Part shown: positions 20,427 through 30,577 of the stretch, piece after piece | How the letters are laid out: the number at the start of each line of letters is the position of its first letter | Numbering within the stretch: position 1 is the stretch's first letter | Assembly: GCA_008000375.1 (NCBI GenBank) | Contig: SMOI01000324.1 | Coordinates: forward strand, 1 to 35,420 | Origin: Poteriospumella lacustris | Lineage: Eukaryota; Sar; Chrysophyceae; Chromulinales; Dinobryaceae | Length of the DNA stretch: 35,420 bases | Direction of reading: 5' to 3' | Translations under genes and position numbers: made by a program | The notes under the pieces: generated by a model | Told to the model about the DNA's origin: nothing | What the model saw: only the letters and a program-made list of their open reading frames with translations | The model's database searches: none

Positions 20427-21634
20427 GCGGTCGGCGTCTTCGCTGTCGGTTCGCCTCGCCGCCTCCGCCGCCTCCGCCGCGACGCTGGCGGCGGAGGCGG
20501 AGGAGGCGGCGCCGGCGTCGTCGTCGGGCGGCGCGTCGAGCCAGGCGGCGTCGTCGAGGCCCAGCAGAAACACGAGCAGCTTCGCCAGCTCCGCGCGCAT
20601 CGCGTCCCAACCGGCGAAGACGCGCGCCTCGTGCTCCTGCGCCGCCTGCGCGCGGTCGAGCGGCGGCAGCGCGCGCGGGTAGCAGACCTTGTTGACGACG
20701 ATGCGCTCGCGCAGCACGTCCTTGCGCGCCTGCGCCAGGTCGGCGGCGCCGTGCGGCTGCAGCGGCAGCGGCACGTGCGTCAGCTGCGCCGCGTATTTGC
20801 GGCGGAAGACGCGCACGACGTCCTCGGGCGACGCGTACGTCTCCGCGCGCAGCTGGGCGCGCAGCCGCGGCTGCAGGCAGTGCACGACCTCGTCGCGGCG
20901 GCAGTCGCGCACCAGCTGCGGCGCGCGCCGCGCCAGCCAGCCGAAGAAGTCGAGCAGCGCCTCGTACAGCTGCGTCGACAGCGCCTCGGACGCCGCCTGG
21001 CCGCCGCCCAGGTCGGCGACCATGTCGCAGAGGCGGCCGGCCACCGAGGCGATCAGGCCGCGCAGATCCGCGTTCAGCGCCGTGACGCTGAGCAGCTGCC
21101 GCGCGAGCAGCTCGAGCGCCGCGGCGCCGTGCGCGCGCATCGCCGCCGGCAGCGGGCACAGGCGCGAGCTGCGGTACTCCATCAGCTCGAAGAAGAGGTG
21201 GCAGCGGTAGTAGTTCGTCTCCAGCGGGTCGAAGACTGCGACGCGGCGACGGTCAGCGACAGCGACGGCGACGGCGACGGCGACAGCGGCGGCGGCGGCG
21301 ACGTACCTGGCTCGCGATACAGCTCCTCCGTCATGCGGAAGAGCGTGAAGGCCTTGATGAGGATGAGGCGCGCCGCGGCCACGTTCGGCGGGCCCAGCAG
21401 GTCGAAGAGCGCCGGCGCGCAGAGGCCCTCGGTCAGCAGGCGCAGGATGGCGTCCAGGCGCGCGTTGACGGCCTGCAGGCCCCACGCCTGCACGATTCTG
21501 CGCCGGTGAATTTCCTCGGCGATGGCGCTCAAGTAGTCAGTCAGTTTCGCGGAAGAGCGCAGCGTGTCGATGGAGATGGGGCGGCCGTCGACGACCGCGG
21601 CGACGCTCGGGTCGAGGTGGACGTCGAGATCCAT
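19338..21634 (-). CDS. Unrecognised large helical protein, two exons
   Basis: Exons 21634-21307 and 21235-19338 give 741 residues. The 71-bp intron is GT-AG, with donor CCAG/GTACGT. The first 320 residues are rich in amphipathic helices with the look of an ARM/HEAT-type solenoid. The N-terminus reads MDLDVHLDPSVAAVVDGRPI, followed by AILRLLTEGLCAPALFDLLG; exon 2 begins within VFDPLETNYYRCHLFFELME. A Pro- and Arg-rich disordered linker with a run of Pro follows (about residues 400-470), then an Ala-rich stretch and a second folded region (FADVLGLLHALLLLAASRTF, then VKTLPTRC-like and FDCVTTTLVLVNEALVAELD segments). No catalytic motif, membrane segment or targeting peptide is evident. A distant relation to helical domains of calcium-channel regulators crossed my mind but is not supported by any motif. 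Its 3' end faces the A9-repeat gene across 173 bp. Confidence 0.75.
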
Positions 21635-22031
21635 GGCGCTCGCGGGCTCTCACCGGGCTCGGATCAAGGTTCACGCACAAGGAGTAGACAGGTGGGCTCT
21701 ATTCTCGTCTTCCGGACGCAAAGCGATGTGATTCGACGCGGCGGTCGCGTCGCTAAATTTTGCGAATCCACCCTTCGCACGGACAGACGCACCGATCCAC
21801 CGCAGACGCCCGCCCACAGACGACGCAGAGCGGACACACGCCCCTCCCGCCGCAGCGCACGCAGACGCCCACGTCCAACACGACCGCGGCGCCCGTTTCG
21901 AAACGGCCGCCGCGAGGAGAATTTGAATCGTCGTCGCCGTCGCGACCGTCGCGCGGAGAGCGCCGCCGCCGCCGGCGACGCCGGCGACGCCGCTGGACCT
22001 CGAACGGCGACAGAAAGCGAAGCGCTGGACA
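21635..22031. promoter_or_regulatory. Divergent promoter region between the helical-protein and coiled-coil genes
   Basis: These 397 bp separate two start codons on opposite strands. The sequence has CGCAGACGCCC-like and CGAC/CCG triplet-rich stretches but no motif I can name. It is slightly less GC-rich than the flanking coding DNA. Confidence 0.5.
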
Positions 22032-23291
22032 ATGAGCGAACCCAGCGAGGCGAAGACCGTCAAACGGCCACCATCGGCGACGGCGACGGCGGTTCGCGGC
22101 CGGCGCGCCGACGCCGCCGGAGTGACGCTGCAGGTCCCGCGGCCGCACAAGGACCGCGCCGTGGACAGCAAAGTGGACACGAAGCTGCGCGTGCTGAGCG
22201 TCGAGTACGGCGGCCTGTGGCGCGACGTCTACGAGCAGCTGCAGGCGGCGCAGGACGCGCAGCAGCGGCAGCAGGCGGAGCTCGAGCGCCTGCGCGACGA
22301 GCGCGACGAGCTGCGGCGACAGTTCGACGAGGTGAACGGCCGCTTCCGCGGCGCGCTGTGCTCGCTGACGGAGACCGAGAGCAGCCACCTGGAGACGCGC
22401 CAGGTGCTCGAGCAGCTGCGCGCGGAGAAGGAGGCGCTGCAGTCGCGCGTCGTAGCCTACGAGTCGCACCAGCAGTGGCTCGAGCGACAGGGCCAGCGGC
22501 TGCAGGACGCGCAGCAGCGCCTCGCGGCCGACAACGCGGCGCTGGCGCAGCGCGCGCAGGCCGCCGAGCGCGACGCCGACGCGTTGCGCGCGCAGCTCGT
22601 CGCGCGCGACGGCGCGGCGCAGCGCCACGAGGCCGAGCTCGAGCGCGTGCAGCAGCTGCTGAGCGCGAGCGAGGCCGCGCAGGACACGCTGCGGCGCGCG
22701 CTCGCGACGAAGACCGGCCGCTGCCAGCGGCAGCTGCGCGAGCAGCGCGCGCTGAGCGACCAGGTCGCCGCGCTGACGGCGCAGCTCGGCGCGTCGCGGC
22801 CGCTGCGCGCGGCGCCGTCGTCGTCCTCCGCGCGCCGCGCCTCCTCGACGCCCCGCGGCGCGCACCAGACGCCGCAGACGCCGCAGACGCCGCCGACGCC
22901 ACCGCCACCGCCGCAGACAGCGGCCGGTGACAGCTGCGCGGCGCAGCGGCGGCCGCCCGCGACGCCCGACGGCGTCGACGCGCTGGCGCTGGCGCTGTCG
23001 CCGCCGCCCGCCGAGCGCCCCGCCGACGCCGCCGACGCAGCTGCCGACGGCGGCGGCGACGCGGACTGCGGCGGCTTCCGGCGGCTGCTGGCGCGCGTCG
23101 AGCTGCTGCACGTCGACGAGCGGCTGCGCGGCAACCCGTGGCACCCGCAGGCGCTGCTCAGCCCCGCGCGCTGGCCCGGCGCCACGCGCATCGCCGCGCG
23201 CAAGGCGCGACACCCGCGACACACCGTCGGCGACGGCGACGGTGACGGCGACACCGGCGACCCGCCGCTGCTCGAGACACGCGACCCCTGA
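22032..23291 (+). CDS. Coiled-coil protein of unknown function
   Basis: Single exon, 419 residues. After a basic, disordered N-terminus (residues 1-50), residues about 55-255 form an almost continuous coiled coil rich in Glu, Gln, Arg, Ala and Leu (for example LERLRDERDELRRQFDEV and QVLEQLRAEKEALQSRV). Next come a Ser/Ala/Arg linker and a repeated TPQTPQTPPTP stretch (about residues 275-290), which offers several Pro-directed phosphorylation sites. A short conserved-looking segment lies near 355-385 (FRRLLARVELLHVDERLRGN, then PWHPQALLSP), and the C-terminus is acidic and Gly/Asp-rich. Such proteins are often structural parts of centrosomes, cilia or Golgi, but nothing in the sequence decides between these. 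The start is the first ATG after the divergent promoter region. Confidence 0.8.
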   Translation: MSEPSEAKTVKRPPSATATAVRGRRADAAGVTLQVPRPHKDRAVDSKVDTKLRVLSVEYGGLWRDVYEQLQAAQDAQQRQQAELERLRDERDELRRQFDEVNGRFRGALCSLTETESSHLETRQVLEQLRAEKEALQSRVVAYESHQQWLERQGQRLQDAQQRLAADNAALAQRAQAAERDADALRAQLVARDGAAQRHEAELERVQQLLSASEAAQDTLRRALATKTGRCQRQLREQRALSDQVAALTAQLGASRPLRAAPSSSSARRASSTPRGAHQTPQTPQTPPTPPPPPQTAAGDSCAAQRRPPATPDGVDALALALSPPPAERPADAADAAADGGGDADCGGFRRLLARVELLHVDERLRGNPWHPQALLSPARWPGATRIAARKARHPRHTVGDGDGDGDTGDPPLLETRDP

Positions 23292-23411
23292 CCGCGACAC
23301 TTAACGACACATCACCGACACACGCGACACAGTTTTTGGGTTACACGACACAGGCGACACACAGCGACACACAGAGACGGCGACACAGACACACAGACAC
23401 ACGGGGACACG
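23281..23411. repeat. CGACACA/GACACA repeat array in the convergent junction
   Basis: The gap between the stop codons of the coiled-coil gene (23289-23291) and the kinase (23421-23423) consists almost wholly of degenerate GCGACACA and GACACACA units. The composition is the same as at 11336-11400 and 19144-19215, which are also convergent junctions. It starts within the last codons of the coiled-coil gene (GAGACACGCGACCCC). Confidence 0.8.
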
Positions 23412-23420
23412 CGGGGCGCG

Positions 23421-26400
23421 TCAGAAGCGCGGGATGGCGGCGCCGAGGCCGCGCGCGCCGGTGCCGCCGCGTTTGGTGGCGCAGCGGTCGCAGAAAAGCG
23501 GATTCGTGTTGCAGGCGGCGCACTTCAAACAGCGCCACGGCTCCGGCCCCTGCGGCCCCTGCGGCGCGGCGGGGGCGGGGCGGCGGCGCGCGGCGACACG
23601 CGCAGCGGCGCAGAGGCGGCGCCCGCGGTGGTGGCGGGCCGCGCGGCGTCGGCGGCGGCGGCGGGCAGCGCGTCGAGCGGCAGCCGCGCCGACGACGACT
23701 TCGCCACCAGCGACGCGGCCGACGACGACGGCGCCGCGGCGGCGGCGGCGGCAGCAGCGGGCGTCGCGCCGGGCAGCGCGGCGAGGCGCGGCACCGCGCG
23801 CAGCGAGTCGCCCGTCGACGCCGACTTCCGCAGGCTGCCGCTGCTGCCGCTGTGCGGCCCGCCGAGGCCGCCGAGGCCGCCGCCGCCGCCGCCGCCGCCG
23901 CCGTAGCGCCGCTGTGGTGGGCGCCGCTGTGGTGGGCGCCGCTGTGGTGGGCGCGTGTGGTGGGCGCCGTGGTGGTGCAGCGCGTGCGCCGGCAGCGGCT
24001 GCAGCGGCGCGTGGTGCGCGTGCGGCGCGACGTGGCGCGCGTCGACGGCGTCGCGGCCGTCGTCGCCGTCGTCGTCGTCGCTGGCGGCGGCCTTCGCGTC
24101 GGCGGCGTCCGTCGCCTTCGCGTCGAAGTATTTTGTGTCGAAGCGCGCGAGCGACCCGCGGCGGCTGCCGGCGGCGGCGGCGGGCGGCGAGGCGGACGAC
24201 GGCCGCGAGTCGCTGTGGCTGCGCGCGGTGGAGGCGACCGACGAGGCCGGCGACGCGAGCGCCGCGTCCTTCGTCGTCGCTCTCGCTCCGCGTCCTCGCG
24301 GCGCCGCACGAGGAGCTCCGCGTCCTCGTCGCCGTCCGACGACGCCGCTTTGCTCTGCGCCCCGCCGCCGCCGCCGCCGCGGCCGCCGAACGCGGTCGCG
24401 GCGCGCGGAGGCGTCGGCGCCGTCGTCGAGGCGCAGCAGCCGCGCGGCGCGGTCGGCGTCGCGGGCGACGTCGCCGGCCTCGGCGCTGGGCCGGCGACTC
24501 GTCGGGCGCGACGCGGGGCGCGACGGCGGCCGGTCGAGCGCCGGCGGCGTCGCGTCTTCGCCGTCGCGCTGCGACGACAGCGACGGCTGCGGCTGCGGCT
24601 GCAGCTGCGAGGCGCTGAGCTTGCGCTTCAGCGCGCTGAGCGAGTCGCGCACGTGGCCCGCGTCGGGCGGCGCCTGCGCCTGCGCCTGCGGCTGCGGCTG
24701 GCTCGACGGGCGGCTGTCGGCGCGGCGGCCGAACGGGTTCGCCGCCGCCGCCGACGGCGACACGAGGCGCTGCGGCGGCGCGGCGGGCGAGCCGAAGGGG
24801 TTGGCCTTGTGGCGGCGCCCTGCGGCGTCGACGCCTCCGACGGCGGCACCGTCCGCGCGGTCGTCTGCGGCGTCCCCGGCGCGTCGCGGCCGTCGCGACT
24901 GTCGCCGCGCGGCGAAAACGTGTCGATGCGCACGCCGCCGCCGCCGCCGCCGCCGGGCGCGGCCGGCTGCCAGTGCGCGCTCGGCGGCGGCAGCTGCGCC
25001 TGCGCCTGCGCCTGGATCGAGCGCAGCGGCGGCGCGGCGCCGCGCTGCTGCTGCTGCTGCTGCAGCTGGCGGTCGACGCGGCCGATGAGGTCGCTGTGCG
25101 ACGCGCCGCCGTCGTCGTCGGCCGCCGCGTGGCCACCGCCGAAGCCGCCGCCGAAGCCGCCGCCACCGCCGCCGCCGCCGTAGCCGCCGAAGCCGCCGAA
25201 GCCGCGCGCGGCGGCCTGCGAGCGCGAGACCTGCGCCGAGGAGATCTCCTCGCGCAGGCGGCGGATGGTGCCGCTCTCTTCGAGGTGGTCGCGGCCGTAG
25301 AACGAGGCCTCGCACGACGCCGACCCCGTCGAGTCCTCCAGCGCCGCCTCCTCGCGCAGAAAGGCGCAGAGCAGCAGCTGCGCGGCGCTGGGCCGCGCGG
25401 CCTCGTCCTTGCGGAAGCAGAGCGCGAGACAGTCGTGCGCCTCGGGCGGCAGCGCGTGCGGCGAGCGCACGGGCGGCGGGCCGCGGTCCCAGCTGAGCAG
25501 CAGCGCGTGCAGCTGCAGGATGCCGCGCAGGTTGCGGTCCTTCCAGGGCGGCTCGCCCGAGAACATCTGCACCATCGTGCAGCCCACGGCCCAGATGTCG
25601 CCCTTGCGGCCGTAGTGCCCGGCCGACAGCACCTCGGGCGCCATGAAGTACGGCGTGCCCTTGATCGCCGCGCCGTCGTCCGCCGTGCGCTCCAGGCCCA
25701 GCTTCTTCGAGGCGCCGAAGTCGGCCAGCTTCACGTTGCCGTCGTTGTGCACGAGGATGTTGCCGCCCTTGATGTCGCGGTGCACGATGCCCTGGCCGTG
25801 CAGGTACTCGAGGCCCTGCAGCACCTGCCGCGTGTAGTTGCGCACCACCGACGGCGGGAACGGGCCCAGGTCCTTCAGCAGCGCCTGCACCGAGCCGCGC
25901 GACACCCACTCCTGGAAGATGTACAGGCAGCACTGCGCCGCGTCCACGATGGCGCCGAGGTACGCGACGATGTTCGCGTGCGACAGGCCGCGCATCAGGT
26001 CGATCTCCGAGAGCAGGTCGTCCACCTCCGCCGACTTGTTCAGGAAGTTCATCCGCTTCACCGCCACGATGATGCCCGCGTCGTTCATCGCCTCGAACAC
26101 CTGGCCGAACGAGCCCTCGCCGATCTGCTTGCCCAGCGTGAAGCGCCGCTGCGCGATCCACTCGGGCGTCTTCTTGCGCCGCCGCCGCGCGCCGCTCGCG
26201 CTCACCACCGACGCCGCCACCGACGACGACGACGTCGTCGTCGTCGTCGCACTCGCCGCGACGCCGCCGTGCGCCTCCAGCGGCGCCACACGCGCCGCCG
26301 ATGCCGTCGCCGACGCCGCCGCGGCGGAGGACGAGGGAAAGTGCACCGACGACGACACCTTCGGCGCCAGCGCGGGCGCCGCGCCGTTGCGGTGCGTGAT

Positions 26401-27027
26401 GGCGTCGAGCTCGGCCTCGAAGCGCCGGTCCTGCGCCGCCTTCGCCTGCTGCTGCTGCTGCTGCTGTTGCTGCTGCGTGCGACGCGAGAGCGGCGAGCCG
26501 CGCGCGGGCCGCGCGTCGTCGTCGTCGTCGTCGCTGTCGACCTCGTCGATGACCTCGACGCGGCGATACGGCGTCGGCAGCGGGTTGGAGGCGTCGTCCT
26601 CGTCCTCGTCGAGGATCTCCTCGAAGTCCTCCTCGTACTGCTCGTCCGCCACCGACGACTGCCGCGAGAACGAGCGGCCGTGGCCGTGGCTGTTGAGCCG
26701 CCGCATCGCGGCGCCCGCCTTCGGCGAGCTGCTCTCGAGCTGAATGGCCAGCTCGCCGATGCGGCGGATCGCGTGCTCGCTGAGGCCGAAGCGGTCGAAG
26801 TCGCGCAGCTCCAGGTTCAGCAGCGATTGCGGCTTGCTGCCCACGTAGCTCGCCATGTCCGCGAACGCGCGCTCGATCGCTTTGCTCTGCGCGCGCAGCT
26901 CCGAGTCGCGCAGCACGACCGACTTCAGCTCGTTTAAAAACACCAGTTTGGTCGCTCGGAGGCCGCGCCGGAAGGCCGCCTCCTGCAGACTCTTCTCCAG
27001 ATCGTCCTCGTCGAGCTGGAGACTCAT
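23421..27027 (-). CDS. MEKK/STE11-type protein kinase with long low-complexity tail and C-terminal RanBP2-type zinc finger (apparent frameshifts in tail)
   Basis: Ser/Thr kinase of the MAP3K group, about 1,200 residues if the tail is read through frame changes. Residues about 1-150 are helical (MSLQLDEDDLEKSLQEAAF). Acidic and poly-Gln stretches follow (about 150-200). The kinase domain spans about 295-562: GEGSFGQV, Lys324 in AVKRM, HRDIKGGN with Asp418, DFG with Asp436, and GTPYFMAPEV. HRDIKGGN and ADFGASKK are typical of MEKK/ANP kinases, all catalytic residues are present, and no N-terminal regulatory domain was recognised. The tail has FGG-type repeats, two NPF motifs, poly-Gln and tandem PPQRR units, and ends with PWRCLKCAACNTNPLFCDRC, a W-x-C-x2-C-x3-N-x5-C-x2-C pattern close to RanBP2 zinc fingers. 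The frame shifts by one base near 24812-24830, 24430, 24290 and 23590, all in GC-rich repeats. The kinase domain itself is one open frame. The start is the ATG complement of 27025-27027. Confidence 0.88.
23903..23950. repeat. 15-bp tandem repeat coding for PPQRR units in the kinase tail
   Basis: Three copies of a 15-bp unit close to CGCCGCTGTGGTGGG lie inside the kinase gene. Being a multiple of three, the array adds PPQRR units without breaking the frame. It is flanked by Gly-coding triplet repeats. Confidence 0.75.
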
Positions 27028-27807
27028 CGCGCTGTGGAGCGAGGCCCGGCGATAAAACTGATTAAATACTGTGCGAGGGGAGGCTCTGCACACGCAGACA
27101 AGATGCAGTTCGCCCTCTGCTGACCAGAGCGCGTCAAGTTCCTAGATAACGTGAGTGTCGATTTGACCTGCCGGACGACGTCGGATGCTGTGGCCGCTGT
27201 GAGTGCTGAATCCGGCCCGCAGTCTACCGCTGAGTCATACTCCGTCTCTCCAACGATGCCAGTCGATGGTCAGATCCTGTTCACTCTCTTCTGACTCGCC
27301 GCTTCGCCCTCGAAGTCGACTTCGACGCTGCCAAATTTCGTCGGCGACGATTAGGCACCGCTGTCGCTCGGCCCATCGCACGTCGCGCGACGCGCACTCC
27401 GCCGCCGCACCAGCCGCCGCTCCGACGGACGCAGACGTCGTCCGCTCGTCCGCTGAGGCCGTCTCGCGGCCCGGCGACCGTTGGCGCAAATTTTGAAACC
27501 CGCGTTGTGACGGACGGACGGCGGCTCCGCCAGCGGCCGCAGAGACGCGCTCGACGCCGCACGCGACGGCGGCGGCGGTTCACCGCGGCGGTCGCCTCTG
27601 TCGGCGCCGAGGCAGTTCGCTGGGCCGTTCCTAACGAATTGCGTCGCTTTGTGGCTTCTGCCACAACGCTTTGACTCCTCCACCGTCCAGACCTCGTTCC
27701 GTGTGCATTGTCGTGCACCGCTGATCGTCCGTGCAGCTCCTCGCGACGTCGTTTCTCCCATCGCCAGTTCTCGTCCTCGTTCTTTTCATCGCTTCTCCTA
27801 ATCGACC
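27028..27807. promoter_or_regulatory. Divergent promoter region between the kinase and the four-pass membrane protein
   Basis: At 780 bp this is the longest gap between two confident divergent genes. The open frames in it (for example 27281-27718) are Arg/Ser-rich and lack coding character. No tRNA, repeat array or clear promoter motif was seen. Composition is intermediate between genes and the AT-rich island. Confidence 0.5.
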
Positions 27808-28470
27808 ATGGCCATCAGTAAGTCGCGTCTTTGTTAGTCGGCTGCATGCGAACGCTCTCATCGCGTGCAGCGGTCCCCGTCCCTCGGCGCTAACGCCCGC
27901 TGCCTGCTCACAGACTTCACCGAGTGCTTCAAGCGCTCAATATGCTGCCTGATCCGCAACCCCAAGCGGGACATCACGTACGCCTGGCTGGTCTCGCTGG
28001 TGCTCGTGCTCATCTCGTTCATCGTGGCCTGCGTCGTGGCGTCGAAGCTGCAGAAGTCGAACGACGCCATCGACCAGGCGTCGTCCTTCTCCGTCGTCTG
28101 GACCTGTCTGCTGCTCATCCTCATCTCCATCGTCGGCACCGTCATCATGCGCTCGTTCCAGACGGCGCTGTCGATCGGCTTCCTGCTGGGCGTCATCTTC
28201 ATCATGACGCAGCAGATGCTCATCATCTTCGCGATCTTCGCCGAGCTCGCGGGGCAGGGCGACAACTCGACGGCGCAGACCTCGTCGCAGGAGGCGATGG
28301 CCGTCTTCGCGTTCTTCCTCTTCGTCGTGTACTCCGCCTTCGGCTCGATGCTCGCCGTGTTCCGCAACGACGTGATCAAGGAGGAGGTGCTGCAGGTGGA
28401 CCCCGCCGAGGCCGACCACGACCACAAAGGCGGCGAGTACGGCTACGCCGAGGAGGACAACCAGATGTAG
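27808..28470 (+). CDS. Four-pass membrane protein, MARVEL-like topology, two exons
   Basis: Exon 1 is only 10 bases (27808-27817, coding MAI and one base). The 96-bp GT-AG intron (27818-27913) starts GTAAGTCGCG, and exon 2 is 27914-28470. The product is 188 residues. Hydrophobic segments: about 20-48 (YAWLVSLVLVLISFIVACVV), 60-85 (VVWTCLLLILISIVGTVIM), 92-120 (LSIGFLLGVIFIMTQQMLII) and 138-165 (AVFAFFLFVVYSAFGSMLAV). Both ends are hydrophilic, and the C-tail is acidic with His/Asp and Tyr residues (GGEYGYAEEDNQM). Four closely spaced helices with short loops resemble vesicle tetraspans of the MARVEL or synaptogyrin kind, but no diagnostic motif was found, so the family is open. Using the nearer AG at about 27868 would bring in a stop codon, so the acceptor at 27913 is preferred. 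Confidence 0.8.
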
Positions 28471-28696
28471 CCGCCGCGCGCCCTGCGGCCTCCGCCCTGC
28501 GCCCTGCGGCCTCCGCCCTGCGCTCGTCCCGCCCGCCGCCCTGCGGCCTCGCCCCGTCGCCCTCCGTCGCCCCAGCCCCGGCGCCTGCCCGTGCGTCGCT
28601 CTGTGTTTTGTAACCCGCGCGCCGCGTCACGCGCGCGCCCCGCCCGATCGTAACGTGCAGCGTAATTCGTTTGCTTTGCCCACCGCCACCGCCGCG
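28471..28696. other. Convergent 3' region with GCCCTGCGGCCTCC minisatellite
   Basis: The 226-bp junction between the four-pass protein and the Reeler-like gene starts with three to four imperfect copies of GCCCTGCGGCCTCC (about 28478-28550). The CGACACA repeat seen at other convergent junctions is absent. Confidence 0.6.
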
Positions 28697-30190
28697 TCAC
28701 GTGTCTTTGTCCGCCGCCGCGAGGCCGAGGCGGCGCCGCAGCGCGCGCCAGAAGGCGAAGCGGCTGTGCCAGCAGACGCAGGCCGAGCCGCAGCACACGG
28801 TGCCCGCGAACAGCAGCCCCAGCACCAGCAGCACGCGCACGAGCGTCCGCAGCACCGGGTGCGACGACGACGCCGCCCCGCGACGGTGGCGCCGCTGCGC
28901 CTGCGCGCGACTGCGGCGCGACGACGCGAACTCCTCCGCCGCCTCCGCCTCGTCCTCCGCCTCCTCCGCCGCCGCCTCCGCCGCCTCGTCCTGCGCCTCG
29001 GCGGTGGCCTCCTCCGCTGCCTCGCGTCGCTGGCGCTGCAGCGCGCGCACCGCGTCGCGCTTGCGCTGCGCCGTGTCGGCGGGTGCCGCCTCCGCCGCCG
29101 GAGCCGCCTCCGCCGCCGTCGAGACGCGCTCCGCAGCGTCCGCCGCTGCCGTCGTCGCCTCCGTCGCCGTCGGGTCGCCGACGGGCGCGCGGCGCTGGCG
29201 GTGCGCGGCCGCCGCCAAGTCCAGCGACGGCGGCGCCTTCGCGGGCGCGCCGCGCAGCTTGTTGCCCTGTTTGGCCTGCGCGCGCTGGCGCTGCTGCGCC
29301 TGCTGCTGCTCGCGCGCGGCGAGCTGCAGCGCGACGCGGTCGTCGCGCCCGCGCAGCCGCGACGCGGTCTCCGCCGACGCCGTCGCGAGCTCTTCGAGCG
29401 CCGCGAGCTCGAGCGCCGTCAGCAGTTTGCCGGTGCGCGACACGAAGCTGCTGGCGTTGGCCGCCGCGTGCGGCAGGCGCTGCAGACTGCTGAGCACCGA
29501 CGACGTCGCCGCGGTGGCGTTCGGCGGCAGGCGGCTGCGCAGGTCGGCGAGCGAGGACGTCAGGCGCTGCTGCAGCTGCGCCAGCGACGCGTTGGCGGCG
29601 CTCGTCAAGATCGACGCCGACGGCGCCTTCGCCGGCGGCCCGGCGCGCGCGGCCGCTCGACCGTCACCCGGCGCCGCGACGCGCTCGGCGGACCGGTCGC
29701 CTGGCGGCAGCGCCACCTTCGGCGCCAAAACGAAGTCGGGCGACACGAAGACGGTCGAGTGGCTCGCCGCCCACGCGACGCGCAGCGTCACGTTCTCGAA
29801 GGCGTCGACGCCGGTGGGCAGCGCCAGCTCCGCCGTCGCTTTGTTCGCGAGGCGCGCGCCGTCGCAGCCGCCGCCCGTCAGCTGTGCGGTCGCAGGGCCC
29901 GCCACCTCGAGCACGTACTGCGGCTTCGTGTCGCTGATCTTCACGGTGAGCAGCTCGCCGGGCACGTAGAAGTCGCCCGACCGCAGCGGTTGCTCGCCGC
30001 GGTAGACGAGCACGGCGCGGTCCGTCGACGCGGTCACCTCCGCGTTCATGATCACCTCGCCCACGGCCATGCTTCTGCGACAGAAGTCCTTCGTCATCCA
30101 CTCCGCAAACCCGTCGACCCGCAGGGCCGCCAGCAGCGCCAGCACGAGCGGCAGGAGCGCACCGAGCGGTCCGCTTGACCGTCGTGCCAT
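28697..30190 (-). CDS. Secreted/membrane protein with Reeler-like N-terminal domain and one C-terminal membrane helix
   Basis: Single exon, 497 residues. A signal peptide (MARRSSGPLGALLPLVLALL, cleaved near residue 26) leads into a beta-rich extracellular domain of about 130 residues with FCRRSMAVGEVIMNAEV, YVPGELLTVKISDTKPQYVL, GGGCDGARLAN and a final VSPDFVL. The conserved-looking Cys, the Gly-rich turn and the PGE-x-LTV pattern resemble Reeler domains; this is a similarity judgement, not a firm assignment. An Ala/Gln/Glu-rich helical stalk follows, then a membrane helix near 445-470 (LVRVLLVLGLLFAGTVCCG) and a short basic cytosolic tail. Potential N-glycosylation sites lie in the stalk (NAS, NAT). 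It is divergent from a cytochrome b561 gene across 387 bp; Reeler and cytochrome b561 are fused in a known family of electron-transport proteins. The start is the ATG at 30188-30190. Confidence 0.75.
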   Translation of the reverse strand: MARRSSGPLGALLPLVLALLAALRVDGFAEWMTKDFCRRSMAVGEVIMNAEVTASTDRAVLVYRGEQPLRSGDFYVPGELLTVKISDTKPQYVLEVAGPATAQLTGGGCDGARLANKATAELALPTGVDAFENVTLRVAWAASHSTVFVSPDFVLAPKVALPPGDRSAERVAAPGDGRAAARAGPPAKAPSASILTSAANASLAQLQQRLTSSLADLRSRLPPNATAATSSVLSSLQRLPHAAANASSFVSRTGKLLTALELAALEELATASAETASRLRGRDDRVALQLAAREQQQAQQRQRAQAKQGNKLRGAPAKAPPSLDLAAAAHRQRRAPVGDPTATEATTAAADAAERVSTAAEAAPAAEAAPADTAQRKRDAVRALQRQRREAAEEATAEAQDEAAEAAAEEAEDEAEAAEEFASSRRSRAQAQRRHRRGAASSSHPVLRTLVRVLLVLGLLFAGTVCCGSACVCWHSRFAFWRALRRRLGLAAADKDT

Positions 30191-30577
30191 GTGACTGAAC
30201 AAGCAGATTCCACAGCGAACTGGTTCCGTTGAGACTGGACAGGAGGCGTCCAGAGCGATTCGATTGTGCTTCGCCGTCGAAGCGATTCGCCGCGACGGCG
30301 ACCGCGCGGCGCTGGGACGCAGACGGACACTCGGATCTCTTTATCAGCCGCAATAGCAGCTACTCTATCCACTACATTGTACACTGCAACAATCCGTTTA
30401 CCGGCTAACTTAGCCTTACCAAAACCTTTGTCGGCAAACATAGCGTCTTTTAGATGGCAGCAGCGGCGGCGGCGGCGGCGTCAGCGTCGACCGCCCACGG
30501 CACCGTCGCCTTCGCTGCGCATTTCTCATTGTTTCTCAGACCCTGTGCCCACCTTTGCACCTCGAACTGAACCGAAA
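30191..30577. promoter_or_regulatory. Divergent promoter region, Reeler-like gene / cytochrome b561 copy A
   Basis: This region holds both promoters. The half nearer the Reeler-like gene (30191-30463) is unique. The half nearer cytochrome b561 (30464-30577) belongs to the inverted duplication and is present again upstream of copy B, so the two b561 genes share only about 114 bp of 5' flank. Upstream of that, copy-specific sequence begins abruptly after a CGG run. Confidence 0.6.

Noticed and set aside
19338-21634. Gamma-tubulin-complex or IP3-receptor-type protein
   Set aside because: First impressions from helical segments only; no diagnostic motif of either family was found, so it is left unnamed.
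24973-26937. 654-residue plus-strand frame over the kinase gene
   Set aside because: Arg/Leu/Ala/Val-rich antisense shadow; the catalytic kinase motifs are on the minus strand.
27808-28470. Naming the four-pass protein a synaptogyrin or SCAMP
   Set aside because: The topology fits, but the signature motifs of those families are absent.
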